Shown here: positions 50,083-58,125 of the stretch, one piece after another
Position numbering within the stretch: the stretch's first letter is position 1
How the letters are laid out: each line of letters starts with the position of its first letter
From: Thermomonas sp.
GTDB lineage: Bacteria; Pseudomonadota; Gammaproteobacteria; Xanthomonadales; Xanthomonadaceae
Direction: 5' to 3'
DNA length: 64,000 nucleotides
NCBI RefSeq assembly: GCF_023953935.1
Contig: NZ_JAMLIW010000001.1
Coordinates: 434,001-498,000 of the forward strand
Notes under the pieces: generated by a model
The model's input: the letters and a program-made list of their open reading frames with translations, nothing else
What the model was told of the DNA's origin: nothing
Databases searched by the model: none
Position numbers and translations under genes: made by a program

Positions 50083-52036
50083 GGCCGGCTCACCGCCGCT
50101 GTCGCAGGCCGGACGGCTGCAGGTCCGGCTGGCTGCCGCCGCCTGCCTGCTGCCGCTGCTGTTCCAGCTGCCGCGCTCGCTCGGGCTGGGCCTGGGCCTT
50201 GCCGCGGTCGCCGTGCTGGCCTTGTCGTGGCGACGGCCGCTGCCGAACCTCGTCCGCGCGCTGCTGTTGATCGTCGGGATGGCGCTGGTTTTCTACGTGC
50301 TGCCGGGCATCGGCCGCGACACCGCATCGGCCGCGCTGGCGCTGATGATCGCGATCAAACCGGCGGAAACGCAGACCCTGCGCGATGGCCGCAGCCTGGT
50401 CGGCTTTGCGCTGTTCGCGCCGTTCGCCACCTTCCTGCTCGACCAGGCCCCGCTGAGCCTGCTGCTGGCGCTGCTGGCGGTACTGGCCGCCCTGCTGGCC
50501 CTGCAACGGCTGGCGGCGGACGAAGGCCGGGTTGAGGACGCCTCCGTCTCCGGCCTGCCCAAACGCGCCGCAATCGTGGCCGTGCTGCGCCTGTGCGTGC
50601 TCGGCCTGCCACTGGCGCTGGCGGTGTTCTGGCTGTTCCCGCGCCTGCCAACGCCGCTGTGGGGCATGCCGCAGCGCAGCGTCGGCACCCCGGGGCTGTC
50701 CGATTCGATGTCGCCCGGCGGGTTGTTCGACACCCTGCTCGACGACAGCCCGGCCGCGCGCGTGCAGTTCTTCGGCCCGGTGCCCAAGCCCGAGCAGATG
50801 TACTGGCGCGGTCCGGTGCTGTGGGATTTCGACGGCCAGACCTGGCGTCCATCGCGGATGCTCACGGCACTGCCGCCGGCACCGGTGCGCCCGGCCTCGG
50901 CTGGCTGGGACTACCAGCTGGAACTGGAGCCAACCGAAGACCGCCTGCTGGTCGCCCTGGACGTGCCAACCGTCCTGCCCGAAGGTGCGCAGATGGGTCT
51001 CGATCGCGCGCCGACCAGCGACGCGCCGCTGTACAACCTCACCCGCTGGCGGCTGCATTCGGCGCCTGCCGCGGCCTTCGAGCCCGATTTGCCCGACTGG
51101 CTGCGGCAACGTGCGCTGCGGCTGCCCGAAGGCTTCAACCCGCGCACGCTGGCGCTCGGGCGGCAGTGGCGACGCGAGGCCGGCAGCGACCCCGACGGCC
51201 GCGCCGACCTGGCCATCGCCCTGCGCGCCATGGCCTGGATCCACAAGGACTTCGCCTACACCCTGAACGTGCCCATCGCCGGCCGCAACGAAATCGACGA
51301 CTTCCTGTTCGATCGCCAGGAAGGCTATTGCGAGCACTTCAGCTCGTCCTTCGTGGTGCTGATGCGCGCGGCCGGCATTCCGGCACGGGTCGTCACCGGC
51401 TACGCCGGCGCCTACCGCAACCCGATCGGAGATTACTGGCTGATCCGCCGCTCCGACGCCCACGCCTGGGCGGAAATCTGGCTGCCGCAGCGGGGTTGGA
51501 CGCGTTTCGATCCCACCGCCGCGGTCGCACCCGAGCGCATCTACGACACCATTGCCGACCGCATGCCCGGGCGCCTCGGCGGCTTCATCGACATCGCGCC
51601 GCTGTTCAACGCCAGCGACTGGCTGCGGCGCGGCTGGAACGACATGCTGCTGGGTTTCAACGCCAAGCGCCAGCAGGATCTGCTGGGCCTGTTCGGCTTG
51701 CGCGGCGGCAACCGGACCCTGGTGTTGCTGTTTGCCGGCGCGGCGCTGCTGGCGATCGGCTGGATGGCCTGGCTGACCGCGCGCGGCGAACGCGAACGCG
51801 ACCCGCTGCTGCGCGCCTGGCACGCTCTGGAAGCGCGCTATCGCCGGCGCGGGCTGGGCCGTGCGCGACACGAACCGGCGCGTGATTGGGTCACTCGGCT
51901 CAACGCGCAATCCAGCCAACCCGACGCGGTGCTGGAAGCGCTCGCCGAGCGCTTCGAACGCGTGCGCTACGCGCCGGACGTGGGCAGCACGGAACGCCGC
52001 GAACTGATCCACGCCCTGCGCCGGCACCGACCCTGA
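50075..52036 (+). CDS. Transglutaminase-like membrane protein (TgpA type)
   Basis: A 653-residue protein. About five N-terminal helices (15-190) precede a periplasmic transglutaminase core with Cys419 (EGYCEHFSSSF), His463 (DAHAWAEIW) and Asp479 (TRFDPTAA), and a last helix near residues 545-565 before a cytoplasmic DUF4129-like tail. TgpA is essential in Pseudomonas aeruginosa; its substrate is unknown. Overlaps the DUF58 stop by 8 nt. Confidence 0.92.
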   Translation: MAEAGSPPLSQAGRLQVRLAAAACLLPLLFQLPRSLGLGLGLAAVAVLALSWRRPLPNLVRALLLIVGMALVFYVLPGIGRDTASAALALMIAIKPAETQTLRDGRSLVGFALFAPFATFLLDQAPLSLLLALLAVLAALLALQRLAADEGRVEDASVSGLPKRAAIVAVLRLCVLGLPLALAVFWLFPRLPTPLWGMPQRSVGTPGLSDSMSPGGLFDTLLDDSPAARVQFFGPVPKPEQMYWRGPVLWDFDGQTWRPSRMLTALPPAPVRPASAGWDYQLELEPTEDRLLVALDVPTVLPEGAQMGLDRAPTSDAPLYNLTRWRLHSAPAAAFEPDLPDWLRQRALRLPEGFNPRTLALGRQWRREAGSDPDGRADLAIALRAMAWIHKDFAYTLNVPIAGRNEIDDFLFDRQEGYCEHFSSSFVVLMRAAGIPARVVTGYAGAYRNPIGDYWLIRRSDAHAWAEIWLPQRGWTRFDPTAAVAPERIYDTIADRMPGRLGGFIDIAPLFNASDWLRRGWNDMLLGFNAKRQQDLLGLFGLRGGNRTLVLLFAGAALLAIGWMAWLTARGERERDPLLRAWHALEARYRRRGLGRARHEPARDWVTRLNAQSSQPDAVLEALAERFERVRYAPDVGSTERRELIHALRRHRP

Positions 52037-52070
52037 GGCACGCGCGGAAGCGCGAAGCGCCGCGAAGGCG

Positions 52071-52415
52071 TCAGCTCGGCACCCCGAAATGCCCCAACGG
52101 CGCACCGGCCAGCAGGTGCAGGTGGATCTGGAACACCGTCTGCCCGCCGTCCTCGTTGCAATTCATCACGATCCGGTAGCCGCGATCGGCAAACCCCTGC
52201 GCCTTGGCATAGCGCGCCGCCGCAGTCGCCAGTCGGCCGATCACGAGCGCCGATGCCTCCGGCACGTCATTCAGGGTCGCGAAATCCTGCTTGGGCACGA
52301 ACAGCACATGCACCGGCGCCTGCGGCGCGATGTCGCGGAACGCGATCATGTGCTCGTCCTCGTAGACGATGTCGGCGGGAATCTCGCGGTTGATGATCTT
52401 GTGGAAGATGGTCAC
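52071..52415 (-). CDS. HIT-family (histidine triad) protein, first His replaced
   Basis: A 114-residue Hint-like nucleotide hydrolase/transferase. DIVYEDEHMIAFRDIAPQAPVHVLFVPK is the family N-terminal core. The triad region reads FQIHLHLLAG: the first His of HxHxHxx is Gln (codon CAG), while the nucleophilic middle His and the third His remain. Activity may be altered. Convergent with the transglutaminase gene. Confidence 0.92.
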   Translation of the reverse strand: MTIFHKIINREIPADIVYEDEHMIAFRDIAPQAPVHVLFVPKQDFATLNDVPEASALVIGRLATAAARYAKAQGFADRGYRIVMNCNEDGGQTVFQIHLHLLAGAPLGHFGVPS

Positions 52416-52421
52416 TTGAAG

Positions 52422-52545
52422 GCCGTGATTGGTGATTTGTGATTCGTGATTGGAAAGAGCTTACAGCGCAACCCGGCTTTTTCGAATCACCAATCACAAA
52501 TCACCAATCACGGCTCTCCAATCACCAATCACGAATCCCCAATCT
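52422..52545. repeat. GTGATTN heptad array in inverted orientation
   Basis: From about 52425 the unit GTGATTN recurs every 7 nt four times; from 52485 the inverse AATCACN-type unit recurs with the same 7-nt period, interrupted once, to about 52545. Arms 52422-52444 and 52492-52514 are a perfect 23-nt inverted repeat. A second pairing (GATTCGTGATTGG with its complement) overlaps it, so alternative hairpins exist. Confidence 0.85.
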
Positions 52546-53131
52546 CCACCCGACTGCCGAAGGCATGCGACAAGGTGCCACGGTCGACGTATTCCAGTTC
52601 GCCGCCCAGCGGCACGCCGTGGGCGAGGCGGCTGGGGTGGACGCCGCGGGCGCGGGCGATCTGCGCGAGGTAATGCGCGGTCGCTTCGCCTTCCACGGTG
52701 GGATTGGTGGCGACGATCAATTCACGCACGTCGCCTTCCTCGAGCCGCCGCGCAAGTTGGTCGAGCCCAAGCTCGCCCGGGCCGATCCCGTCGAGTGGGC
52801 TCAGCCGGCCTTGCAGCACGAAATACAGGCCGCGATAGCCGGTCGCCTGTTCGATCGCCAGCCGGTCCGCCGGAGATTCCACCGCACACAACAGCGCGCC
52901 ATCGCGCGAGGAGCTTGCGCAGATCGCACACAGCTCGGTTTCGCTGAAATCACGGCAGAGCTGGCAATGCCGTACCTGCTCCATCGCCTGCTGCAGCGCC
53001 GCCGCCAGCCGCAGGCCGCCTTCGCGCTGGCGTTCCAGCAGGTGGTAGGCCATGCGCTGCGCGGATTTCTGGCCGACACCCGGCAGCACCCGCAGCGCCT
53101 CGATGAGTTGTTCTAGCAATGACGCTGTCAT
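52529..53131 (-). CDS. recR: Recombination protein RecR
   Basis: A 200-residue ring-forming protein of the RecFOR pathway. It has the helix-hairpin-helix ([21 protein letters not shown]), the four-Cys zinc motif [16 protein letters not shown] and a Toprim domain ending with [18 protein letters not shown] at 53131. In the conserved dnaX-ebfC-recR order. Confidence 0.97.
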   Translation of the reverse strand: MTASLLEQLIEALRVLPGVGQKSAQRMAYHLLERQREGGLRLAAALQQAMEQVRHCQLCRDFSETELCAICASSSRDGALLCAVESPADRLAIEQATGYRGLYFVLQGRLSPLDGIGPGELGLDQLARRLEEGDVRELIVATNPTVEGEATAHYLAQIARARGVHPSRLAHGVPLGGELEYVDRGTLSHAFGSRVEIGDS

Positions 53132-53159
53132 GCAAATCCGAAGCCTCGGCAACTCATGT

Positions 53160-53233
53160 TGCGCACAGGGATGTGCGCACGCGACGCGCCTTGCGCGGCG
53201 CGCAAGCGGGCGAAACCCACGTGTTTCGCCCGC
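53160..53233. repeat. Three hairpins between ebfC and recR
   Basis: Perfect stems at 53160-53166/53173-53179 (loop AGGGAT), 53190-53196/53200-53206 (loop GGC) and 53206-53216/53223-53233 (11 bp, loop CCACGT) occupy the 139-nt ebfC-recR gap. The AGGGAT loop is shared with the element at 38703-38722. Confidence 0.7.
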
Positions 53234-53270
53234 GCAACGGATGCGGCGGCAGGATGCCCCGTCATCCGCA

Positions 53271-53591
53271 TCAAAACGGCAACTTCATCCCCGGCGGCAG
53301 CTGCATTCCGGCGGTCGCCGCCGCCATCTTCTCCTGGGTCGCCGCCGTGATCTTGTTGACGGCATCGTTGAAGGCCGCGGCGATCAGGTCTTCGGCCATC
53401 TCCGGATCGGCCAGCGCGGCCGGATCGATGCGCACGCGCCGGCAATCCATGCGTCCGCCGAGGGTGACGCTGACCATGCCGCCGCCGGCGCTGCCGGTGG
53501 CTTCCAGCGTCGCCACTTCCTCCTGCGCGCGCTGCACGTCTTCCTGCATTTTCTGCGCCTGCTGCATCAGCTGGGCGATGTTTCCACGCAT
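53271..53591 (-). CDS. ebfC: YbaB/EbfC nucleoid-associated protein
   Basis: A 106-residue DNA-binding dimer. N-terminal coiled coil [21 protein letters not shown], the conserved DCRRVRIDP and the end [14 protein letters not shown] at 53591 has GGAAG at a normal 6 nt spacing; ATG at 53597 would be too close. Located between dnaX and recR. Confidence 0.95.
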   Translation of the reverse strand: MRGNIAQLMQQAQKMQEDVQRAQEEVATLEATGSAGGGMVSVTLGGRMDCRRVRIDPAALADPEMAEDLIAAAFNDAVNKITAATQEKMAAATAGMQLPPGMKLPF

Positions 53592-53607
53592 GTTCATCTT
53601 CCGTCGT

Positions 53608-55338
53608 TCAAGGGGTGTCGCCGGGCGCTTCGTGCGGCCGGATCGAGCCGGGGACAATACTCGCCCCATGGTTGCGGACCAGCCGCTGGATCGCCGGATC
53701 TTCGGCAAACCCGCGCTCGGCCTCGGTCTGGCGGGCATCCTGCGCGCGCGCGTTGCGCGCACTGGCCGTGTCGCCGCGTGCATCACCCAGCTCGAAGCGC
53801 ACCTGCACGGCACCGCCGAGCCGGCGCGAGACCGCATCGGTCAGTTGCAGCACGAGGCTGGGCGATTTCAGGTGCATCTGCTCCTCGGTCAGGGCCAGCC
53901 GCAAGACACCCTCGCGGTGCGAGAGAAAGGCGGCATTTTCCGCCAGCAGCCGCGGTGCGCCACGCAAGCCGCATTCGGCCACGACCTGCAGCCAATGCTC
54001 GCCATCGGTGACGATGCTGGCACTGGGCGCCGGCGTGGCCGGCATCGAGCTCTCGGCAACCGGGGCCGCTGGCGGCGTTGCCGGGGCTGCCGTTGGCCTG
54101 GGCGAAGCATCCGTGCGCCCGAGCGCCGCTACCGCCGCGGCCGCGGCCGCGCGCGCGCTCGATTCCCGCCCACCGCCAGCCCCCCCGACAGCCGGCGCCG
54201 GCGAGACCGACGCCGCCGTGCGCGCAGGTGTCGCACGATCGGCCGCCTCGGGGCGGAACGCCAGCATCCGCAGCAACGCCATCTCGAAGCCACTGCGCGG
54301 ACTGGGTGCATAGCCAAGGTCGCGGCGACCGTTAAGCGCCATCTGGTACCACAGCTGCACCATTTCCGGGCGCAGCGCGGACGCCAGCGCTTCGACATCG
54401 ACTGCATCCACCTCGATCGCGGCATCCGGCACCAGCTGCTTGACCTGGATGCGGTGCAAGGCCAACGCGAACGCATCCAGGATGCCGGCCCAGTCCGGCG
54501 CGAACTCCGCCAGCCGGGCCACTTCGTCCAGCAGCCGCCGGCCATCGCCTTCCGCAAGCGCACCCAACAGCGCGTTGATCCGGGTGCGATCGACCGAGCC
54601 CAGCATTGTCGCCACGGTGTCGCCATCCAGCTTCCCGGCACCCGCGCTGGAACCGCTGTAGGCAATCGCCTGGTCCAGCAGTGACAGACCGTCGCGCAAA
54701 CTGCCGTCGGCAGCGCGCGCCAGCTGCGCCACCGCGTCGGCGTCGGCGTCGATGCCCTCGGCGGCCAGGATCCTGGTGAGCTGGCCGCGAATCTGCTGTT
54801 CATCGAGGCGCTTGAGGTTGAACTGCAGGCAGCGGCTGAGCACCGTCACCAGCAGCTTCTCCGGATCGGTGGTGGCGAACAGGAACTTGACGTGTTCCGG
54901 CGGCTCTTCCAGCGTCTTCAGCAGCGCATTGAACGCCGGCTTCGAGAGCATGTGCACTTCGTCGATCAGGTAGACCTTGTAGCGGCCGCGCGATGGCATG
55001 TACTGCGCGTTTTCGATCAAGTCGCGGACGTTCTCGACGCCGGTGTTGGAGGCCGCGTCGATCTCCAGCAGATCGATGTAGCGCCCGGCGTCGATCGCCT
55101 TGCAGGTCTCGCACTCACCGCAGGGATCGGCACCGATGCCACGCTCGCAGTTGAGCGACTTGGCGAAGATGCGCGCAATGGTGGTCTTGCCAACGCCGCG
55201 CGTGCCGGTGAACAGCAACGCGTGGTGGATGCGCCCGGTCGCCAGCGCATTGGTCAGCGCGCGCACCACGTGCTCCTGGCCAACCAATTCGGAAAAACGC
55301 CGCGGGCGCCACTTGCGGGCGAGGACGAGGTAGGACAT
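53608..55338 (-). CDS. dnaX: DNA polymerase III gamma/tau subunit
   Basis: A 576-residue clamp-loader ATPase. Start [24 protein letters not shown]-loop [11 protein letters not shown], zinc cluster [23 protein letters not shown] and SRC motif LSRCLQF. The Ala/Pro-rich linker and C-terminal domain V make it tau-like. The A-rich slippery heptamer used by E. coli to make gamma is not seen. Precedes ebfC-recR. Confidence 0.97.
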   Translation of the reverse strand: MSYLVLARKWRPRRFSELVGQEHVVRALTNALATGRIHHALLFTGTRGVGKTTIARIFAKSLNCERGIGADPCGECETCKAIDAGRYIDLLEIDAASNTGVENVRDLIENAQYMPSRGRYKVYLIDEVHMLSKPAFNALLKTLEEPPEHVKFLFATTDPEKLLVTVLSRCLQFNLKRLDEQQIRGQLTRILAAEGIDADADAVAQLARAADGSLRDGLSLLDQAIAYSGSSAGAGKLDGDTVATMLGSVDRTRINALLGALAEGDGRRLLDEVARLAEFAPDWAGILDAFALALHRIQVKQLVPDAAIEVDAVDVEALASALRPEMVQLWYQMALNGRRDLGYAPSPRSGFEMALLRMLAFRPEAADRATPARTAASVSPAPAVGGAGGGRESSARAAAAAAVAALGRTDASPRPTAAPATPPAAPVAESSMPATPAPSASIVTDGEHWLQVVAECGLRGAPRLLAENAAFLSHREGVLRLALTEEQMHLKSPSLVLQLTDAVSRRLGGAVQVRFELGDARGDTASARNARAQDARQTEAERGFAEDPAIQRLVRNHGASIVPGSIRPHEAPGDTP

Positions 55339-55398
55339 GCCCCATTGTGGCATGCGCCGGCGCGGACGGCGGCGCACGAAACGCCCGCCAGATTCCGA

Positions 55399-55427
55399 TT
55401 GACATGCCCCCCGATGACCCGGACAAT
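55399..55427 (+). promoter_or_regulatory. Sigma-70 promoter of tRNA-Leu
   Basis: Perfect -35 TTGACA (55399-55404), 17-nt spacer, -10 GACAAT (55422-55427). The tRNA begins 16 nt after the -10. Confidence 0.7.
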
Positions 55428-55443
55428 GCGCAGCTCACCACCT

Positions 55444-55528
<85 letters not shown>

Positions 55529-55562
55529 ATAGAGTTTCCCGCAATATCCCGCAAGGCCACTA

Positions 55563-55587
55563 AACCCCTGATTTTCAGGGGTTTTTT
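55563..55587 (+). terminator. Terminator after tRNA-Leu, element-borne
   Basis: A 9-bp stem AACCCCTGA/TCAGGGGTT (55563-55571, 55575-55583) is followed by T6. It lies inside the left end of the element and would end the tRNA transcript in place of the displaced terminator at 61307. Confidence 0.88.
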
Positions 55588-55638
55588 GTTGTCTGCGTGC
55601 CGGAATTACCCCCGCGACTTCCCGCCGTACCCCTTCCC

Positions 55639-55690
55639 TACCCCCAAGTTTGGGGGTACGGTTTGGGGGTACGGAAAAGTTTTGGGGGTA
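55639..55690. repeat. TTTGGGGGTA repeats at element left end
   Basis: One inverted pair (TACCCCCAA 55639-55647 facing TTGGGGGTA 55650-55658) and two more direct copies (55662-55671, 55680-55690) directly precede the integrase ATG. The same motif occurs twice at the right end. Likely integrase arm-type or excisionase sites; the last copy overlaps the integrase ribosome-binding region, which allows autorepression (inference). Confidence 0.75.
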
Positions 55691-55694
55691 CGAC

Positions 55695-56930
55695 ATGCCG
55701 AAGCGAGTCCCCGAGTTGTCACCGTCCGCCGTGAAGAACGCGCGGCCACGGGCGACCGCGTGGAAATTGGCCGACGGCAAGGGCTTGTTCCTGCTGGTGC
55801 TGCCCGATGGCGCGAAGCAATGGCGCTTCAAGTACCGCAGGCCGGACACCGGCAAAGAGAACCTGCTGGCGCTGGGGAACTATCCCGACGTAAGCCTGAG
55901 CAAAGCACGCGAACGCCGCGCCGAGGTGCGCGCGCTGCTGGCCGATGGCATCGACCCCGGCGCGCAACGCAAGGCCGAACGGCAAGCACGCAAGGAAGCC
56001 GCAGGCAGTACCTTTGCCGCCGTCGCATCGGAATGGCTGGCCGTGCAGGACTGCGCCGATGTCACGCTGAGGAAATCGCGCTGGATTCTGGAATCCTTCC
56101 TGTTCCCTGAAATCGGCCACCTGCCCCTGTCCGACATTTCCCCGCGCGTGCTGCTGGACGCACTGAGGAAGATCGAGGCCACCGGCAAGCAGGAAACCGC
56201 CAAGCGCGCCAAGATCAAGGCCGGGCAGGTGTTCCGCTGGGCGATCATGGAAGGTCGCACCGAGATCGACCCGACCGGCGCATTGCGCGGCGCGTTGAAG
56301 GCCACCAAGGCCAAGCACCATGCCAGCATCACCGACCCGGCCAAGATCGGCGAGCTGCTGCGCGCCATCGATGGCTACACGGGCGATCCCGTCACCTGTG
56401 CCGCGCTGCGACTGGCCCCGCTGGTGTTCGTCCGGCCCGGCGAACTGCGGGCGGCGCAATGGCAGGAAATCGACCTGGACGGCGCTGTGTGGCGCATCCC
56501 CGGCGAGCGCATGAAGATGGGCGCGGCGCATATCGTGCCGCTGTCATCGCAGGCTGTGGCGATCCTGCGCGGCCTGCAACCGCTGACCGGCACCGGGCGC
56601 TATGTATTCCCCGGTATGCGCAGCGCCAGCCGCCATATGTCCGAGAACACGATCAACGCCGCACTGCGCAGGCTGGGCTACGGCACCGACGAAATGACCG
56701 GCCACGGCTTCCGCAGCATGGCGGCATCGCGCCTGAATGAAATGGGCTGGAACGCCGACGCCATCGAGCGCCAGCTTGCGCACGCCGAGAGCAACAAGGT
56801 ACGCGACGCCTACACCCATGCCGCGCAATATCTGGATGAACGCGCTCGGATGATGCAGGCGTGGGCCGACTACTTGGACGCGCTGCGCGCAGGTGGCGAC
56901 GTGGTGGCGTTCCGGCGCAGGGCGGGTTGA
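55695..56930 (+). CDS. int: P4-type tyrosine integrase
   Basis: A 411-residue site-specific recombinase. An N-terminal DUF4102 arm-binding domain (to about residue 85), a core-binding domain, and the catalytic residues Arg247 (FVRPGELR), His337 and Arg340 (HGFR), His363 and Tyr373. It faces away from the tRNA that it presumably targets. ATG at 55695 is chosen because the GGGGGT of the last repeat lies five nt upstream. Confidence 0.96.
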   Translation: MPKRVPELSPSAVKNARPRATAWKLADGKGLFLLVLPDGAKQWRFKYRRPDTGKENLLALGNYPDVSLSKARERRAEVRALLADGIDPGAQRKAERQARKEAAGSTFAAVASEWLAVQDCADVTLRKSRWILESFLFPEIGHLPLSDISPRVLLDALRKIEATGKQETAKRAKIKAGQVFRWAIMEGRTEIDPTGALRGALKATKAKHHASITDPAKIGELLRAIDGYTGDPVTCAALRLAPLVFVRPGELRAAQWQEIDLDGAVWRIPGERMKMGAAHIVPLSSQAVAILRGLQPLTGTGRYVFPGMRSASRHMSENTINAALRRLGYGTDEMTGHGFRSMAASRLNEMGWNADAIERQLAHAESNKVRDAYTHAAQYLDERARMMQAWADYLDALRAGGDVVAFRRRAG

Positions 56931-56955
56931 CCGTTTCAGAACCGCGAGGGTGTGC

Positions 56956-57612
56956 ATGTTCCCGTCTGGATTCCCCGACTTCACCGACGATCAAAAGCGC
57001 AGACTGAAAGACCTTCACGTTTGCGACGAACAGATCACGGCGCTTAGGTACGCACTGGTTAGCGTTCGTTCGTTTGTCCGTCAACCTGCGGCAAACAATG
57101 AAATGGCCGCATATTTAGAGGAAGTCGAACGACTTGCAAACGTCCTGTCGCGCAAGTTGCGGACGGCTACGGCTATCGCCCCCGACGCGGCACTGATGAT
57201 CGAAAAACTTTACTGGGCGCAGCGTCCGACCGATGAGGGGCCGGACATGGCTGCAAACCTATGCCCGCGTCTGGACGCGCTGATTGCCGCTTCGGCGGAA
57301 GCCCGTGAGTCGCTTCCAGTTGGGAAGCAGGCAAGGTCAAGGGTTGGGAATCCTGAACCCATCCGGCGGATAGACGAAGCCCTGTTCCATGGTTGGCACA
57401 TGGCGAATCGGCCCGCCGAGGCATACCCGATAGCCTTTCGTCCAAGCGTTTCAGCGTCCAGTGCTTTTGTTGAAATTGTTGGAATCTGCTACACCGCCGC
57501 AGGCTATGAACAGCGCCCAAAACGCGCACTTCAAGCCTATGCAACCGCTTTCAACAAAGATCGACGGAAATTGCTGAGGGGCATGGATGAGGCGCTAAGC
57601 GGGATGGGGTAA
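56956..57612 (+). CDS. Unknown 218-residue element protein
   Basis: Starts MFPSGFPDFTDDQKRRLKDL after GAGGG. Largely alpha-helical and soluble, with no signal peptide or membrane segment; hydrophobic-charged patterns suggest helical repeats. No catalytic motif is recognised. Codon use looks less GC-extreme than the flanking genes. As the only sizeable non-replication gene of the element it is its best cargo candidate. It is followed by terminator-like hairpins. Confidence 0.7.
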   Translation: MFPSGFPDFTDDQKRRLKDLHVCDEQITALRYALVSVRSFVRQPAANNEMAAYLEEVERLANVLSRKLRTATAIAPDAALMIEKLYWAQRPTDEGPDMAANLCPRLDALIAASAEARESLPVGKQARSRVGNPEPIRRIDEALFHGWHMANRPAEAYPIAFRPSVSASSAFVEIVGICYTAAGYEQRPKRALQAYATAFNKDRRKLLRGMDEALSGMG

Positions 57613-57619
57613 ACCGTTC

Positions 57620-57671
57620 CCCGGCATGTGTCTGAAAACCTGACATGCCGGGCGCGCAAAAGGCGCTTTTG
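57620..57671 (+). terminator. Hairpins after the unknown element gene
   Basis: A perfect 10-bp stem (57620-57629 with 57643-57652) and a second stem CAAAAG/CTTTTG (57657-57662, 57666-57671) follow the stop codon by 8 nt. The second ends in TTTT. A likely transcription end. Confidence 0.55.
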
Positions 57672-57734
57672 TGGGGATATCCCGCGTTAGGGTGAAGTCA
57701 CTTGGCGTGTGCCAAGGATGCCCGAAACACCGCA

Positions 57735-57974
57735 ATGACCCCACAAGACTGCGCTGCACCCGTGCTGCCGAGCACGGCCAAAATCACTTCCGCCGACCTG
57801 CTGACCGAGCGCGAAGTTTCCGAAGACCTGAACGTAGCACTCAACACCCTGCGCAATTGGCGCTGGCGTGGCGAAGGCCCGCGTTTTGTGAAGCTGGGCA
57901 AGCGCGCCGTGCGCTACCGCCGTGCCGACGTTGAGGCGTTCATCGAGGCCGGACTGACCGGCAAGGCGGTCTGA
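57735..57974 (+). CDS. AlpA-like helix-turn-helix regulator/excisionase
   Basis: A 79-residue protein of the HTH_17 type: LLTEREVSEDLNVALNTLRNWRWRGEGPRFVKLGKRAVRYRRADVEAFI, where the helix-turn-helix and the RYRRADVEAF end fit the AlpA/excisionase family. Probably regulates the integrase or excision. Start ATG 57735; a TTG 11 codons upstream is less likely. Followed with a 1-nt gap by a small membrane protein. Confidence 0.85.
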   Translation: MTPQDCAAPVLPSTAKITSADLLTEREVSEDLNVALNTLRNWRWRGEGPRFVKLGKRAVRYRRADVEAFIEAGLTGKAV

Positions 57975-57975
57975 C

Positions 57976-58125
57976 ATGACCGCCAGAAAAGAAAACCCAC
58001 GCTTCACGGGCGTGGGCTTGCGCAAGCTGGCGAGCTGGGCGCGCTTCGAGTATATCAGCGACGTGTTGTTTGTTGTCGCGGTGCTCTATCTGGTGGCGGA
58101 AGCCGCATGGATGGTGCTGCGATGA
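57976..58125 (+). CDS. 49-residue single-helix membrane protein
   Basis: ATG at 57976 after AAGGCGG opens 49 codons: a basic N-terminus (MTARKENPRFTGVGLRKL) and a hydrophobic helix (SDVLFVVAVLYLVAEAAWMV). It starts 1 nt after the AlpA stop and its TGA overlaps the next ATG (ATGA), so all three appear translationally coupled. Too short for usual gene callers. Function unknown. Confidence 0.65.
   Translation: MTARKENPRFTGVGLRKLASWARFEYISDVLFVVAVLYLVAEAAWMVLR

Noticed and set aside
50090-52105. 671-codon minus-strand frame opposite the transglutaminase
   Set aside because: Antisense to a gene with an intact Cys-His-Asp triad.
52422-52545. Heptad array as CRISPR
   Set aside because: Seven-nt units without spacers are not CRISPR repeats.
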